64,000 nucleotides of DNA from Trebonia sp963759545 (GTDB lineage Bacteria > Actinomycetota > Actinomycetes > Streptosporangiales > Streptosporangiaceae): contig CAVXAB010000009.1 in the NCBI GenBank assembly GCA_963759545.1, positions 310,001 through 374,000 of the forward strand, read 5' to 3'. Positions 1 to 9,063 of the stretch are shown here, in pieces. The position numbers and the translations under genes are program-made. Within the stretch, counting starts at the first letter, position 1. Each line of letters opens with the position of its first letter. Under the pieces are notes generated by a model. It was given only the letters and a program-made list of their open reading frames with translations, did not search any database and was not told the DNA's origin.

Positions 1-1
1 C

Positions 2-1216
2 CGCCTCGTCCCGCACCGCACCACCCCCGCGGCGGTGCACCGGGCGAACGGGTTCTTCTCCGGCCTGCTGTCCGCCCCGCCGGAATTCGACCTGTCCGTC
101 GCCGCGGTCGACTGCGCTCCCCAGGTCGCGGCGGCGCTGCACGACCCGGCGACTGTTTTGGATGATTCCGAACGAATGCGGCTGACTCAGGGCACCGGCT
201 ACTTGCCTTACGGGCTGCCGGAACTGCGCGGCGCCATCGCGTCCATGCTCACCACCTTCCACGGCATCCCCACCACCGCGGACCAGGTGCTCGTCACCAC
301 CGGCGGGCAGCAGGCCCTTGACCTGCTGCTGCGCTGCGAGGTGGCACCGGGGCACCCGGTCGTGACCGACAACCCCACGTACCCGGGGTTCATCGACGCG
401 CTGTACCGCAGCGGCGCACGACCGGTCGGCGTGCCGCCTGGCGACATGGGACGGCTGGCCGACGCGGTCACCGTGCACCAGCCCGCGCTCACCTACCTCA
501 CCCCGACCCACCAGAACCCGACCGGCCTGGTGCTGCCCGCCGCCGAGCGGCATGAGATCGTCGCCCTGGCGAGGCGGCACCCTGGTGTCACGTTCATCGA
601 CGACATGACCCTGGCCGAGTTGCCGCTCGGCCCCGGCGCGTTCGCAGGCTGGCCGAACACGGGCGGGGTCAGCACCGGCGAATTCCACACCGGGCCGCAG
701 CCGCCGCCGCTCGCCGCGCTCGCGCCGCGGATGCCCAACGTGGTGACCCTCGGCTCGTTCTCCAAGACGTACTGGGGCGGGCTGCGTACCGGATGGGTGC
801 GCGCCCCCGAGGGGATCATCGCCAGGCTCGCCGCCGCCAAGGCCGCCGCCGACCTTGGCTCACCGCCCTTCCAGCAGGCCATCGTCGCGGCGCTGATCCG
901 GTCCTCGCACGAGGAGGTCATCGCCTACCGGGCCGACTGGGCACGGCAGCGGTACACGGCCGTCGCGGCGGCGCTCACCGCGTTCCTGCCCGACTGGACG
1001 TGGACGCCCCCCGCCGGCGGGCTGACCCTCTGGGCGCGCCGTCCAGGCGACGCCGATTCCGGCGGGTTCGCGCAAGCGGCGCTGCGGCGGGGCGTCGCGG
1101 TCGTGCCCGGACGGCTGCTTTCCGTCTCCGCCGAGCGCTCGCCGTGGCTCCGGCTCGCATTCACCCTGTCACCAGACGACCTCACCACCGCGGTCAAGGG
1201 CCTCGCCAGCGTCTGA
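2..1216 (+). CDS. MocR/PdxR-type aminotransferase domain, 5' end cut by window
   Basis: Fold-type I PLP-dependent aminotransferase. The reading frame is open from base 2 with family-like residues before the first GTG at 35, so the gene starts outside the window. The Schiff-base lysine is in GSFSKTYWGGLRTGW, and an HQNPTG motif and a DDM cofactor-aspartate region precede it. MocR regulators carry an N-terminal GntR winged helix and this aminotransferase-like half as effector domain; the missing upstream part would decide between a regulator and a free aminotransferase. The motif order and the start lying outside the window favour MocR (inference). No frame break is seen. The gene ends 47 bases before the FHA gene on the same strand. 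Confidence 0.8.
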   Translation, partial: RLVPHRTTPAAVHRANGFFSGLLSAPPEFDLSVAAVDCAPQVAAALHDPATVLDDSERMRLTQGTGYLPYGLPELRGAIASMLTTFHGIPTTADQVLVTTGGQQALDLLLRCEVAPGHPVVTDNPTYPGFIDALYRSGARPVGVPPGDMGRLADAVTVHQPALTYLTPTHQNPTGLVLPAAERHEIVALARRHPGVTFIDDMTLAELPLGPGAFAGWPNTGGVSTGEFHTGPQPPPLAALAPRMPNVVTLGSFSKTYWGGLRTGWVRAPEGIIARLAAAKAAADLGSPPFQQAIVAALIRSSHEEVIAYRADWARQRYTAVAAALTAFLPDWTWTPPAGGLTLWARRPGDADSGGFAQAALRRGVAVVPGRLLSVSAERSPWLRLAFTLSPDDLTTAVKGLASV

Positions 1217-1263
1217 CCTCTCACCTTTCTTCTGACGGGCTCGCCGATCGGAGTGGCGCAGTC

Positions 1264-2427
1264 ATGAACGCAGGTTTACGATTTTCTGCGATGGCAAGCT
1301 GGAATGCGGTTGTTGACGTTTCTAACGTGTGCTGGTCGCCCTACCTGCCGCCACTCGGACGGCAGGCTCCCGTCTGGGACCGGCTCAGCCTCGTCATGGC
1401 CGCGTGGCGGGAGCAGCACGACGCCGGCGCGGCGCTTGAGCTCGTGGCCGACGACTCCCTGGTGCGGGTGCTCGGCCCTGACGCGCGCGCGTTCCTTGAG
1501 CTGAAGCGGGTCGGCGAGATCAGGACGGCGTCGGTCGCGGACGACGAGATCCTGCGGCTCGCGCGCGAAGGCGGGCTGTACGTCATCACCCGCGACCACT
1601 ACATCGACCACCGCGCGGCGCACCGGTGGATCGACCAGTCACCCGAGCGGTTCCACGCCTGGGAGACCGTCGACGGCGTCGTCCGGCTGGCGCCGCTTGG
1701 CATCAGGACCCGCAGCGCGCAGGACGTCTCCCAGGCGCGCGAGGTGAAGGTGCTGCGCTACGCGGCCAAGCTCGACGCCAAGAACCCGGGGCACCGCAAG
1801 ATCCTGCAGACGCGCTGGAGGTGCCCGAACACGTCCTGCCGGCAGGCCGCGCAGTGGCAGGGCCAGCTGCTCGCCTGGCCGGGGATATCCACGGAGGGCA
1901 CCGCGGTCTGCCCCTCGTGCCGGCGGCAACTGGTGGCGCTCGGGCCGCGCGCGGCGCTGCACGAGGTCGTCGTCGCCGACCTTGAGTCGCAGCAGGAGAT
2001 CCTGCGGTTTCCGCTGGAGGTCGACTGCCCGGTGATCGTCGGGCGCGGCGTGGCGCTCAAGGGCATCGACCTGGCGATGTACGCCGACGGCGGCCGGTCG
2101 GTGATCGACACGGTGAGCAGGCAGCACCTCATGATGCGGCTCACCAACGCCGGGTCGGCGAACTGGCGGCTTTCCGTGATCGACCTGAACTCCACGAACG
2201 GGACGATGGTGCAGCGGTGGACCGGCCGCGGCTTCGAGCCCGCCAAGCCGGTCCCCGCCGACCAGGAGACCCATATGGGCACCAGGGACCAGCTGGTCCT
2301 CGGCGACACCTTGCTCCTGCGCCTGTCCGGCAAGCGCTTCCTCGCCGAGCCGACCAGCCCGCATGCGGAGGTGGAGCGGCTCGCCATGCCGCCAGCGGCG
2401 ACCACTATTACCCGCAGGCAGCGCTGA
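1264..2427 (+). CDS. PIN/NYN-like domain, zinc ribbon and FHA fusion protein
   Basis: Residues about 14-110 begin with VVDVSNVCW and contain acidic positions (VADDSL, VITRDHYID) like the PIN/NYN ribonuclease fold. Residues about 186-222 hold a CPNTSC...CPSC zinc ribbon. Residues about 246-360 form an FHA domain with the GRG, SRQH and NSTNGT signature that binds phosphothreonine. ATG 1264 was chosen because GGAG lies about 10 bases upstream; ATG 1291 is an alternative that would still keep the NYN motif. Inference: a predicted RNA-cleaving or RNA-binding protein recruited or controlled by Ser/Thr kinase phosphorylation; a kinase gene lies at 11.2-13.4 kb. Catalytic activity is not shown by the sequence. 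The gene ends 12 bases before the acyl-CoA dehydrogenase gene. Confidence 0.8.
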   Translation: MNAGLRFSAMASWNAVVDVSNVCWSPYLPPLGRQAPVWDRLSLVMAAWREQHDAGAALELVADDSLVRVLGPDARAFLELKRVGEIRTASVADDEILRLAREGGLYVITRDHYIDHRAAHRWIDQSPERFHAWETVDGVVRLAPLGIRTRSAQDVSQAREVKVLRYAAKLDAKNPGHRKILQTRWRCPNTSCRQAAQWQGQLLAWPGISTEGTAVCPSCRRQLVALGPRAALHEVVVADLESQQEILRFPLEVDCPVIVGRGVALKGIDLAMYADGGRSVIDTVSRQHLMMRLTNAGSANWRLSVIDLNSTNGTMVQRWTGRGFEPAKPVPADQETHMGTRDQLVLGDTLLLRLSGKRFLAEPTSPHAEVERLAMPPAATTITRRQR

Positions 2428-2439
2428 TACGCTCGGGTA

Positions 2440-3639
2440 ATGAGCTCTGCCGCACCCTCCGCCCGCCCACGGCTTGACCCGCATGACCCGGCCGGCATCG
2501 ACTCGCTGCTCAGCGAGGAGGAACTGGCCGTCAGGCAGACCGTGCGCGCCTTCTGCGCGGACAAGATCCTGCCGCACGTCGCCGACTGGTACGAGAAGGG
2601 CGAGCTTCCCGCGGTGCGGGAACTGACCCGCGAGCTCGGCAAGATCGGCCTGCTCGGCATGCACCTGACCGGGTACGGGTGCGCGGGCATGTCCGCGGTC
2701 GACTACGGCCTCGCCTGCCTGGAACTTGAGGCGGCCGACTCGGGGCTGCGGTCGCTGGTGTCCGTGCAGGGCTCCCTGGCCATGTACGCGATCTGGCGGT
2801 TCGGGTCAGAGGCGCACAAGACCGAGTGGCTGCCACGGATGGCGGCGGGTGAGGCCATCGGCTGCTTCGGCCTCACGGAGCCCGATGCCGGTTCTGACCC
2901 GGCGTCGATGCGGACCTCGGCGTCCAGGTCAGGCGACGACTGGGTACTCAACGGCAGGAAGATGTGGATCACCAACGGCACGGTGGCCGACGTCGCCGTG
3001 GTCTGGGCGCGCACCGACGACGGCATCCGCGGGTTCGTCGTACCGACGGAGACGCCGGGGTTCTCCGCGCCGGAGATCAAGCACAAGGGTTCGCTGCGCG
3101 CCTCCGTCACCTCCGAGCTCGTCCTCGACTCGGTCCGGCTGCCGCAGGACGCGGTGCTGCCCGAGGTGACCGGGCTGCGCGGGCCGCTGTCGTGCCTCAA
3201 CGAGGCACGGTTCGGGATCTTCTGGGGCGCGCTCGGGGCGGCGCGGTCCTGCTACGAGACCGCCCTGGAGTACGCCAAGACGCGGCTGCAGTTCGGCGCG
3301 CCGATCGCCGCCTTCCAGCTCACCCAGGAGAAGCTCGCCAACATGGCCGTCGAGCTCGCCAAGGGGCAGCTGCTCGCGCTGCACTTCGGCCGGCTGAAGG
3401 ACCAGGGCAGGCTCGCGCCCGAGCACGTCTCCATCGCCAAGCTGAACAGCACGCGGGAGGCCCTGGAGATCTGCCGCACGGCCCGCACCATCCTGGGCGG
3501 CAACGGCATCTCCTACGAGTTCCCGATCATGCGGCACATGGCCAACCTGGAGTCCGTCCTGACCTACGAGGGCACCCCGGAGATGCACACCCTGGTGATC
3601 GGCCAGGCCCTCACCGGCCACAGCGCCTTCAGGGCGTAG
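2440..3639 (+). CDS. gcdH: Acyl-CoA dehydrogenase, glutaryl-CoA dehydrogenase type
   Basis: A 399-residue flavoprotein of the acyl-CoA dehydrogenase family. The signatures GCFGLTEPDAGSDP, WITNGTVADV and the catalytic-base region TYEGTPEMHTLVIG are present in order. RSQFG-like TRLQFGAPIAAFQLTQ and the short length match glutaryl-CoA dehydrogenases, which oxidise and decarboxylate glutaryl-CoA to crotonyl-CoA with FAD in lysine and tryptophan breakdown. Substrate specificity is inferred from overall resemblance, so another short-chain acyl-CoA is possible. The ribosome-binding site is weak, and the 12-base gap to the FHA gene suggests co-transcription. No catabolic partner genes lie nearby. Confidence 0.85.
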   Translation: MSSAAPSARPRLDPHDPAGIDSLLSEEELAVRQTVRAFCADKILPHVADWYEKGELPAVRELTRELGKIGLLGMHLTGYGCAGMSAVDYGLACLELEAADSGLRSLVSVQGSLAMYAIWRFGSEAHKTEWLPRMAAGEAIGCFGLTEPDAGSDPASMRTSASRSGDDWVLNGRKMWITNGTVADVAVVWARTDDGIRGFVVPTETPGFSAPEIKHKGSLRASVTSELVLDSVRLPQDAVLPEVTGLRGPLSCLNEARFGIFWGALGAARSCYETALEYAKTRLQFGAPIAAFQLTQEKLANMAVELAKGQLLALHFGRLKDQGRLAPEHVSIAKLNSTREALEICRTARTILGGNGISYEFPIMRHMANLESVLTYEGTPEMHTLVIGQALTGHSAFRA

Positions 3640-3806
3640 GAGCTCCAGAGCCAGCCGCCTTCGTTCTGGATTACTCTCTAGATCTTCTCCGCGGGGACTC
3701 GCCGCGCCGTAGCGACTGCCGCAACCGGCGCCAGGCCCTAAACTCTGGCGGGTGAGGTGGGACGCGGACACTGGAGCGGGCCGCCGGCGGGAGCCGGCGC
3801 AGACGG

Positions 3807-4325
3807 GTGGCGACGGCCGTCGCGGCGGTGGCATTCGCCGTGCCGCTCGCCGGGTGCGGGCTCTTCTCGTCCGGCGTCACGGTCACCGCGCCGAGCGTGA
3901 TGACCGTGTCCGAGGGCGCGTTCGTGCACGACACGCTGCCCGAGCGGTTCACCTGCGCGGGCAAGCACCTGACATCCCCGCCGCTCACCTGGGCCAGCGC
4001 GCCGGCGGGCACCAAGTCGATCGCGCTCGTGGTCGACGACTCGGACGCGCCGATCACGCCGTACGTGTACTGGGTGGCGTTCGACATCGGGCCGGGGACT
4101 TCGGCGCTGCTCGAAGGTCAGCTGCCGCCCGGGGCGCGCCAGGCCAAGGGGACCGCCGGGTACGCCCGCTACGACCCGCCGTGTCCTGGGCCTGGCGGGC
4201 ACAGCTACCGGTTTACCGTGTACGCTCTCAACACGGTACTGAACCTGCCAAACGGGACGTCACTTCAGTCGGCGTGGCAGGCGATCGCCGCCGCGACCAT
4301 CGGGCGCGGCCGGCTTCCCCCGTAA
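3807..4325 (+). CDS. PEBP (YbhB/YbcL) family lipoprotein
   Basis: The N-terminus has a hydrophobic stretch ending in LAGC, a lipobox, so the mature protein is probably membrane-anchored at its cysteine. The rest matches the phosphatidylethanolamine-binding protein / Raf kinase inhibitor-like fold: FTCAGKHLTSPPLTW, VVDDSDAP, GHSYRFTVYAL. Bacterial members bind small anionic ligands but have no settled role. GTG 3807 is the only clear start after an in-frame stop at 3753. It leaves almost no positive n-region, although arginines are encoded just upstream, so initiation at a nearby non-standard codon is possible. Confidence 0.75.
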   Translation: MATAVAAVAFAVPLAGCGLFSSGVTVTAPSVMTVSEGAFVHDTLPERFTCAGKHLTSPPLTWASAPAGTKSIALVVDDSDAPITPYVYWVAFDIGPGTSALLEGQLPPGARQAKGTAGYARYDPPCPGPGGHSYRFTVYALNTVLNLPNGTSLQSAWQAIAAATIGRGRLPP

Positions 4326-4563
4326 GCGCTACGTCATGATTAGCCACAATGCATCGGAGAAGTTCGTACCGAAATGTCCGGTATTGCGGTAATCGGTGGT
4401 GAAGTTTCGCGATTCGCGAGACAGCTAGGCATAGCGTTGGTAACAATCTTACGAACCAGTGCCGGTTAAAGGGTGCTCGCGACAACGGGGACAGGCTCGC
4501 GTATATGGCCGCGCGTGCCTCGCTAGCGCCAACGCCAGGCCGTGTTGTGCCGGGTGGTGTTGT

Positions 4564-6794
4564 ATGTCGTTTTTGAGTCGTAAGCCTGCGCGGCCTGGGG
4601 GTCGCGGCGGCGACGCCGGTCGTGATGATGAGTACGACGACTACGACGGCTACGCGCACGACGCCTACCAGAACGCAGACGACGGCTGGTCGCCAAACGA
4701 GTACTTCTCCCCCGAGGGCATCAAGGGCCGCTGGGCCGGTGAGCAACCGGAAGGCCGCGCCGGAGGCCGGGGACGACGCGACGACGGCCGCGGCGAGGCC
4801 GGGCCAAGCTACGACTCCTACCCGGACGACTACGGCAGCGGACCTGGCTACGGCGCCGACGAGTTCGCGACCGGCGTCTACGACCTGCCTGACGGGGCAG
4901 ACGAGGACCGCTCCGACCGGAGCCGCCGCAGGCGCAGGGACCGGGAGGACCGCGGCGAGCGGACCGGCATCCTGCGGCTGCGCCGGGACCGCGGCGAGGA
5001 CATCTGGCCAGACGACGGCATCTCAGACGAGGACTACTGGGCTTCGGTCGCCGCTGACCGCCCGCTCAACGGCACCGACTCACCGCTCGATAACGTCCCT
5101 GCCGCCGGCGGCGCCAGTGCCCGGCCGGGCGCGGACGGCCGTCCAAGGACGGACGCGCGGCCGGGGACGGGCGGCGCTGACTCTCGCTTCGGCGGCGAGC
5201 AGCGCGGCGGCGAACGCGGCGTAGCGGGACGACTCGGCCCGCCGCCTGGACTCGCCGGCGACTACAAGCCGGCCGCCCCGAGGAACTCCGGCCCGATGGG
5301 CACCGGCCCGAGGAGCTCCGGTCCGATGAGCTCCGGGGCGATGGGATCCGGCCAGGCCGGCGCCGGCCGGACGGGCAGCGGCCCCATGCCCGCGCGCCAG
5401 GGAACCGGACCACAGCCCGTCCGGCCGGGCACCGGCCCCACCCCCACCGTCGGGGTCACCGCCTCCCGGCCACCAGCCGGGCAGAACGGCATGCGGCAAG
5501 GGCCGGCTCAGCCGACGCCAGGGTCAAACGGGTTCGCCCAGCCCGCGGCGCGGCCGTCGTTCCAGCCCAACGGCTACCAGGCAGGCAGCCAGGCAGGCGG
5601 GCGACCGCAGGACCGTGGCGACTGGGGCGACCGGACCGAGCGGATCGACCGGGTCAACGCCTCCGGCTACCCCGACCCCCGCCCAAGCGGCCGTAGCCAG
5701 GGCCCAGCGGGGCCAGGGCCTCCGGGCCACTCGGCCGCGCCGCCGGATACGGGCCAGTGCCCTCCGGCTCGCCCAGCTACAGCGCGTCGTCAGGGCGCGG
5801 CCGCGGCGACAGCGCGCGCCCCGACAACGCCGCCTGGCAGGCACCCGACCGGCGGGATCACGGCCGGGAGTCAAGCGGTGGTTGGCCCGCGCAGGCACGC
5901 GGCGCCCACGCTCAGGGCGGCGGTGAAGACGACCCGCTGACCAGCAAGGCCTACTCACGGTCGTCAGAGACGGACGGCCGCTCCTACCGGGTGGCCGCGC
6001 GCCGCTCGGAGGCGCAGACGAAGCTGACCGACCAGGCCGAGACGTTCATCACCGGCCAGTACCAGCAGTCGAGCCAGTACCAGGCCGGCCGCACCGGCGA
6101 ATACTGGTACCGGGACGACGCGCCCACCACGGTCACCCAGGCGACGGCAGCGCGCTATCCGGCGCCCGGCGGTCAGGGTCCCGGAGGGCCGGGAAGCCAC
6201 GGGGCGGGAAGCCACGGCGGGCACCAGGCACAGCCCGGTAGGAGCCAGGCAGGCATGGGTCACGGCCAGGGTCAAGGCCGCGGCGGACAGCCGGGCCAGC
6301 CGAGCCGCAACGGCGACCGGGGGGCTCCCGCCCTGCCGAGCGCCGCCCCGCCTGGCGGCCAGTACGACGCACAGCAGCCCCGGCCATCTCAGCAGCAGCG
6401 TCAGCAACCTCAGCACCGGCCGCCTGGCCAGGCGCAGCTTCCCGGCGCGGGTCTTCCTAGCGCGGCCCTGCCCGCCACTGGGACGTCGGGTGGCGTCGCC
6501 GCAGGCGGGGCCGCTGGGCCCGCCGGCGGCGTCCCGGCCGGCACCAGGCCCGCCGCAACCGGCGGCCAGAACCCGTACGACTCCGGGGCCAGCGGGTCCT
6601 ACCCGTACCCCAGCCAGTCCTATGCCGCCCGGCAGGCCGCGACCGGACCGGCGCAGGACGGCGCGGACGACCGGTACTACCGGCCGTCGCCCGCGGACGG
6701 GTATGCCGCGGGCGGCGCCAGCCAGGGCAGGGCAGACCAGGGCAGGGGCGGCTACGGCAACGGCTATCCCGCCACCGGGGACGGGCGCTACTAA
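4564..6794 (+). pseudogene. Long Gly/Pro/Gln-rich disordered protein with one frame break
   Basis: Two overlapping frames together encode about 740 residues of low-complexity, largely disordered protein. The N-terminus MSFLSRKPARPGGRGGD is followed by acidic-tyrosine stretches (DDEYDDYDGY), a basic RSRRRRRDR block, a short ordered-looking DEDYWASVAADRPL motif, and then long G/P/S/Q-rich repeats; MGTGPRSSGPMSSG-type repeats occur near 5,300. The frame used to about 5,700 runs into junk, and the frame from about 5,700 to 6,794 carries on the same composition (GYGPVPSGSPSYS). A stop in the second frame at 5,694 limits the break to 5,697-5,940. The change equals one missing base. It may be an assembly error in low-complexity GC-rich DNA. 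ATG 4564 is chosen because the extension upstream is Cys-rich and unlike the rest. Function unknown. Confidence 0.6.
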
Positions 6795-7999
6795 CAGCCC
6801 CCCGGTGGGCGCGAGTTCACTGTCTCGGCCAGCCGGTCCTGCAGGAAGCGCCGTTCTGCCTCGGTCTGCGCGAGATCGAGCGCGCGGCGGTACGCGTCGT
6901 AGGCCTCGCTGGGCCGGCCGGCGCGGCGCAGGAGGTCCGCACGCGTGGAGTGGAAGTACCGGTAGTGGTGGAGGTCGAGGCGGTCCAGGATGGCAAGGCC
7001 GGCATCGGGCCCGTCGATCTCGGCCACCGCGATGGCCCGGTTCATCTCGACGACCGGGGAACCGGTCTGCCGGGCGAGCGCTTCGTACAAGGCGGCGATC
7101 TGCCGCCAGTCGCGGGGCTGGTACAGGTGCAGGTCCGCGATGGCCGCCTGGACCAGGTAGGGCCCGGTACGCTTTCGCCCCATGGCCCGCTGCAGCAGCG
7201 CGCGCCCCTCGTCGATCAGCTGTGTGTCCCAGAGGTCGCGGTCCTGGTCGTCGAGGCGGACGACCTGCCCGTCGCGCAGGCGGGCCGCCTTGCGCGCGTC
7301 GTGCAGCAGCATCAGTGCCAGCAGTGCGAGCACTTCCGGCTCGTCTGGCATCAGGCCGGCCAGTGCCCGGCCGAGGTGGATGGCCTGCGCGGCGAGGTCA
7401 ACGCGGCCGCCGCCCCAGCCCTGGTTGAAGATCAGGTAGATCACGACTAGAACGCCCGCCAGCCGGCCGGGCAGCTGGTGATCTGGCGGCACGGCGAACG
7501 GGATGCCCGCGTCCCGGATCTTGTGCTTAGCCCTGGTCAGACGCTTGCTCATGGTCTCGAACGGGACGAGGAACGCCAGCGCGATCTCGTCGGTGGACAG
7601 GCCGCCGAGGGTACGCAGGGTGAGCGCCACCTGCGCCTCGAGAGCGAGCGCAGGATGACAGCAGGCGAAGATCAGCTCCAGCCGCTCGTCCGGGATGGTG
7701 GCGGCGTCGTCCATGCGGGCCTCCGGTCCCCGCGGCGCGGCCTCGATGTCGCGGGCGAGCAGTTGCGTCTTGGCGGCGAGGACCTGCTGGCGGCGCAACT
7801 GGTCGATAGCGCGGTTACGCGCGGTCGTGATCAGCCAACCGGTGGGATTGGCCGGTTCCCCGTCGCGGGGCCAGCGCTCGGCGGCGATGGCGAACGCCTC
7901 GGCGGCCGCGTCTTCTGCCAGTTCGATGTCGCCGAGGATGCCGGCCAGGATGGCCAGGACGCGACCCCACTGGTCACGGAAGACGGCGTCAAGCGCCAC
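6791..7999 (-). CDS. ECF42-type RNA polymerase sigma factor with C-terminal TPR-like extension
   Basis: A 402-residue ECF sigma factor. Sigma region 2 is at the N-terminus (FRDQWGRVLAILAGILGDIELAEDAAAEAF) and region 4 follows (GLSTDEIALAFLVPFETMSKRLTRAK). A long C-terminal helical extension (AIADLHLYQPRDWRQIAALYEAL to the end) is typical of group ECF42, where the extension takes part in control and no anti-sigma factor is present. GTG 7999 starts within the end of the DGPF gene, overlapping by 11 bases, which implies translational coupling. The partner gene family is exactly that known next to ECF42 factors. Confidence 0.88.
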   Translation of the reverse strand: MALDAVFRDQWGRVLAILAGILGDIELAEDAAAEAFAIAAERWPRDGEPANPTGWLITTARNRAIDQLRRQQVLAAKTQLLARDIEAAPRGPEARMDDAATIPDERLELIFACCHPALALEAQVALTLRTLGGLSTDEIALAFLVPFETMSKRLTRAKHKIRDAGIPFAVPPDHQLPGRLAGVLVVIYLIFNQGWGGGRVDLAAQAIHLGRALAGLMPDEPEVLALLALMLLHDARKAARLRDGQVVRLDDQDRDLWDTQLIDEGRALLQRAMGRKRTGPYLVQAAIADLHLYQPRDWRQIAALYEALARQTGSPVVEMNRAIAVAEIDGPDAGLAILDRLDLHHYRYFHSTRADLLRRAGRPSEAYDAYRRALDLAQTEAERRFLQDRLAETVNSRPPGGC

Positions 8000-8333
8000 G
8001 GAAGCGCCCGTCGAGGATGGGCCGCACCTCGATGGCCGTGCCGGGCCTGGTCTCCTGGAGCAGTTCCTCAGCGATGGCGAGCGCCCCGTCGAGGTTGCCC
8101 GCCTCAATCAGGATCAGGCCGGCGAGGTACTCCTTGCTGTCGATGAACGGTCCGTCGGTCAGCAGCATCCGTCCGCCGTCGTTGCGCAGCGTCGTGGCCG
8201 ACTCGTCAGCGTGCAGGCGGGCCCAGCCGGTGACGTTCGGCTGGGCGAGGACTGCGGCGAGGGTATCAGGAACCGGGCGTGCCGCCCGGTCCGTCTCCTC
8301 CACCGGGGCGTAGGCCAACAACGCGTACTGCAT
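7989..8333 (-). CDS. YCII/DGPF-domain protein, ECF42 partner
   Basis: A 114-residue protein beginning MQYALLAYAPVEETD and containing LLTDGPFIDSKEYLAGLILIEA, the DGPF signature of YCII-related proteins. ATG 8333 is preceded by GGAGG at good spacing. DGPF proteins are regularly encoded with ECF42 sigma factors and are thought to be in their regulon; the biochemical role is unknown. Here the gene lies upstream of and overlaps the sigma gene by 11 bases. The region 8334-8503 is shared with a divergent SRPBCC gene, so one regulatory region may serve both. Confidence 0.88.
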   Translation of the reverse strand: MQYALLAYAPVEETDRAARPVPDTLAAVLAQPNVTGWARLHADESATTLRNDGGRMLLTDGPFIDSKEYLAGLILIEAGNLDGALAIAEELLQETRPGTAIEVRPILDGRFRGA

Positions 8334-8503
8334 GAGTCCTCCCCACGGGCCGGTGCCGGTTCCGAGTATCACACGAACAGCGTCGTCGTGGACGGACAGC
8401 AACCACGCGGGAAATTTTCGCGCCGGTCGTGTCCGTCCCGCGCTTGACCGTTCGTCACTGCTGCAGACCCGCCGGACAGGAGGCGGCACACCGAGGAGGA
8501 TCG

Positions 8504-9004
8504 ATGACCACTCATCTCACGCCCAGCCCGAACGCCGTGCGGCTCGAGCGCACGTACGACGCTCCGGCGGAGGCCATCTGGGAGCTGTGGACCACCGCCG
8601 CCGGCCTTGAGGAGTGGTTTGCCCCCGACGGCTTCGAAAGCCAGGTACGCGAGCTCGAACTCAGGCCCGGTGGCCAGCTGCGGTTCACCATGACCGCGAC
8701 CGCGCCTGAACAGGTCGCGTTCTTGCGGGACACCGGCAATCCGCTCTCGGTCGAGTTGCGTAAGACGTTCACCGAGATCGCACCGCCGACCCGCCTCGCC
8801 TACCGGTCACTGATCGACTTCGTGCCCGGCCAGGAGCCGTATGAGCACCTGACGACCATCGACATCGAGCCCGCCGGCGACCGCACGACAGTGGTCATGA
8901 CGATCGATCCCCTGCACGACGAAACCTGGACACAGGGGTACCTCGCCCATCGCGGCAACGAGCTCGACAACCTCGAGGCGGCGATCAGGCGACGCGCCGT
9001 GTGA
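8504..9004 (+). CDS. SRPBCC / AHSA1-like domain protein
   Basis: A 166-residue START-like (Aha1/CalC) protein. The start MTTHLTPSPNAVRLERTYDAPAEAIWELWT is typical, and the fold continues through GFESQVRELELRPGGQLRFTM to a C-terminal helix (LDNLEAAIRRR). ATG 8504 has a strong GAGGAGGA site. Such proteins bind hydrophobic ligands or act as small cyclase/hydrolase folds; many lie beside ECF sigma or DGPF genes. Divergent transcription from the ECF42 pair suggests a shared response. The ligand is unknown. Confidence 0.85.
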   Translation: MTTHLTPSPNAVRLERTYDAPAEAIWELWTTAAGLEEWFAPDGFESQVRELELRPGGQLRFTMTATAPEQVAFLRDTGNPLSVELRKTFTEIAPPTRLAYRSLIDFVPGQEPYEHLTTIDIEPAGDRTTVVMTIDPLHDETWTQGYLAHRGNELDNLEAAIRRRAV

Positions 9005-9063
9005 TCGCACCTGATGACTTGGCGCATCGCCGAGCACTCACCAGGCTTTGGCAGACTGGAACC

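Noticed and set aside
1639..2664. Long minus-strand frame opposite the FHA gene
   Set aside because: It mirrors codon bias of the plus-strand gene, has Arg/Pro/Ala-rich composition and no family motif.
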